Shown in pieces: positions 63,463 through 64,000 of a stretch of 64,000 nt of DNA. The stretch is from Burkholderia ubonensis subsp. mesacidophila (GTDB lineage Bacteria > Pseudomonadota > Gammaproteobacteria > Burkholderiales > Burkholderiaceae). A program made the position numbers and the translations under genes. The notes beneath the pieces are model-generated. The model did not search any database, was not told the origin of the DNA, and saw nothing but the letters and a program-made list of their open reading frames with translations. How positions within the stretch are numbered: position 1 is the first letter of the stretch; every line of letters starts with the position of its first letter. The stretch covers positions 992,001 through 1,056,000 of the forward strand of contig NZ_CP020737.1 of assembly GCF_002097715.1 (NCBI RefSeq). Direction: 5' to 3'.

Positions 63463-64000
63463 TCTCCCTCCGCAAGCCGCGCGAGCAGCGCCTTGAGCGC
63501 GAGCGCGCGATGGCTGAGCGCGTTCTTCACCGGCGGCTCGAGCTCGGCGGCTGTCGCGCCGAGCGACGGCAGGTAGAAATACGGGTCGTAGCCGAATCCG
63601 TGCGCGCCACGCGGCGCGTCGACGATCTCGCCGTGCCAGCGGCCTTCGGCGAACAGCGGCTCCGGATCGTCGGCATGACGCACGAGCGCGAGCACGCAGC
63701 AGTAGTACGCGCGGCGGTCCGCGACGTCGCGCAGTTGTTCGACGAGATGCGCATTGTTCGCCGCGTCGCCTTTCTCGAGCCCCGCGCGTTGCGCGTAGCG
63801 CGCCGAATAGACGCCCGGCGCGCCGCGCAGCGCGCGCACGCACAGCCCCGAATCGTCGGCGATCGCCGGCAGGCCGGTGAGCTGCGCCGCGTGCCGCGCC
63901 TTCGTCAGCGCGTTCTCGATGAACGTGCGGTACGGCTCTTCCGCTTCCGGCACCGCGAGGTCGCCCTGCGGAATCACGTCGATGCCGACGGTCGAGAACA
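63459..64000 (-). CDS. rdgB: XTP/dITP pyrophosphatase RdgB (5' end outside window)
   Basis: The 3' part of RdgB/HAM1 is visible, 180 residues; the N-terminal SNNxgK-type lead lies beyond 64000. The family blocks are visible: EPYRTFIENALTKARHAA, GLPAIADDSGLCVRALRGAPGVYSARYA, GEIVDAPRGAHGFGYDPYFYLP and KNALSHRALALKALL. The enzyme removes deaminated purine nucleotides (XTP, dITP, ITP) from the pool. The stop overlaps the hemW start by 4 bases, showing coupled translation. The frame is open to the right edge, so an in-frame GTG near 63977 is not the start. Confidence 0.93.
   Translation of the reverse strand, partial: FSTVGIDVIPQGDLAVPEAEEPYRTFIENALTKARHAAQLTGLPAIADDSGLCVRALRGAPGVYSARYAQRAGLEKGDAANNAHLVEQLRDVADRRAYYCCVLALVRHADDPEPLFAEGRWHGEIVDAPRGAHGFGYDPYFYLPSLGATAAELEPPVKNALSHRALALKALLARLAEGE

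Overview
The window is GC-rich chromosomal DNA from a beta-proteobacterium, almost certainly Burkholderia and most likely the B. cepacia complex. The grounds are very strong GCG/CTC/ACG/TCG codon preference, a glucokinase-HexR fusion, the ftsK-lolA-rarA-serS order, minCDE, and riboflavin genes placed beside hemL and nusB. Most of it is core chromosome with short accessory patches. No prophage, CRISPR array, plasmid-type gene or intact insertion sequence was seen.

Layout. 1-4.97 kb: end of a methylmalonyl-CoA decarboxylase-like gene, a split chromate transporter, a DeoR regulator divergent from a nudK-like Nudix gene, a 293-bp palindromic MITE-like element, a DUF4406-like gene and a sirtuin. 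5-14 kb: a secreted S53 peptidase, crcB-DUF190 (fluoride), YggT, a DUF2520 dehydrogenase, a repetitive secreted protein, a deletion pseudogene, LysE, ubiD, a possible small RNA and a lytic transglycosylase. 14-25.2 kb: aminotransferase, nusB, ribH, ribB (RibBX type), DUF1993, a diguanylate cyclase, a compositionally foreign isocitrate lyase, ribE, ribD and hemL. 25.3-28.5 kb: a PUA/EVE-like protein, a Bcr/CflA exporter and an unusual two-gene unit with a glycine-zipper protein.

28.7-37.8 kb is a glucose module. zwf-pgl-glk/hexR (Entner-Doudoroff entry) runs leftward and a glucose-type ABC importer (binding protein, two permeases, ATPase) runs rightward. A 17-bp HexR-like palindrome lies between them, so uptake, phosphorylation, oxidation and the repressor form one regulatory unit. 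37.8-47.3 kb: TRIC channel, Smr protein, trxB, ftsK, lolA, rarA, a DUF2164 protein, serS and tRNA-Ser(CGA). 47.5-49.3 kb: two AT-richer paralogous secreted proteins, an accessory patch next to the tRNA. 49.6-64 kb: chemoreceptor, alkane hydroxylase, GNAT, minCDE, a WxxGHW-repeat secreted protein with a tiny lipoprotein, ClC channel, waaC, an MHS transporter, a TonB-like lipoprotein, tRNA-Ser(TGA), hemW and partial rdgB.

The observations most worth following are: the 293-bp element that rewrites the end of the Nudix protein; the glycine-zipper gene pair; the TTTTGCA-A-TGCAAAA and TGTCTTATATAAGACA palindromes upstream of the foreign isocitrate lyase; an internally deleted ammonia-lyase gene; a dispersed 38-bp palindromic repeat; a 13-bp tandem repeat before rarA; and a promoter-to-terminator interval that looks like a small RNA. 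Product names come from reading protein motifs by eye; no database search was run.
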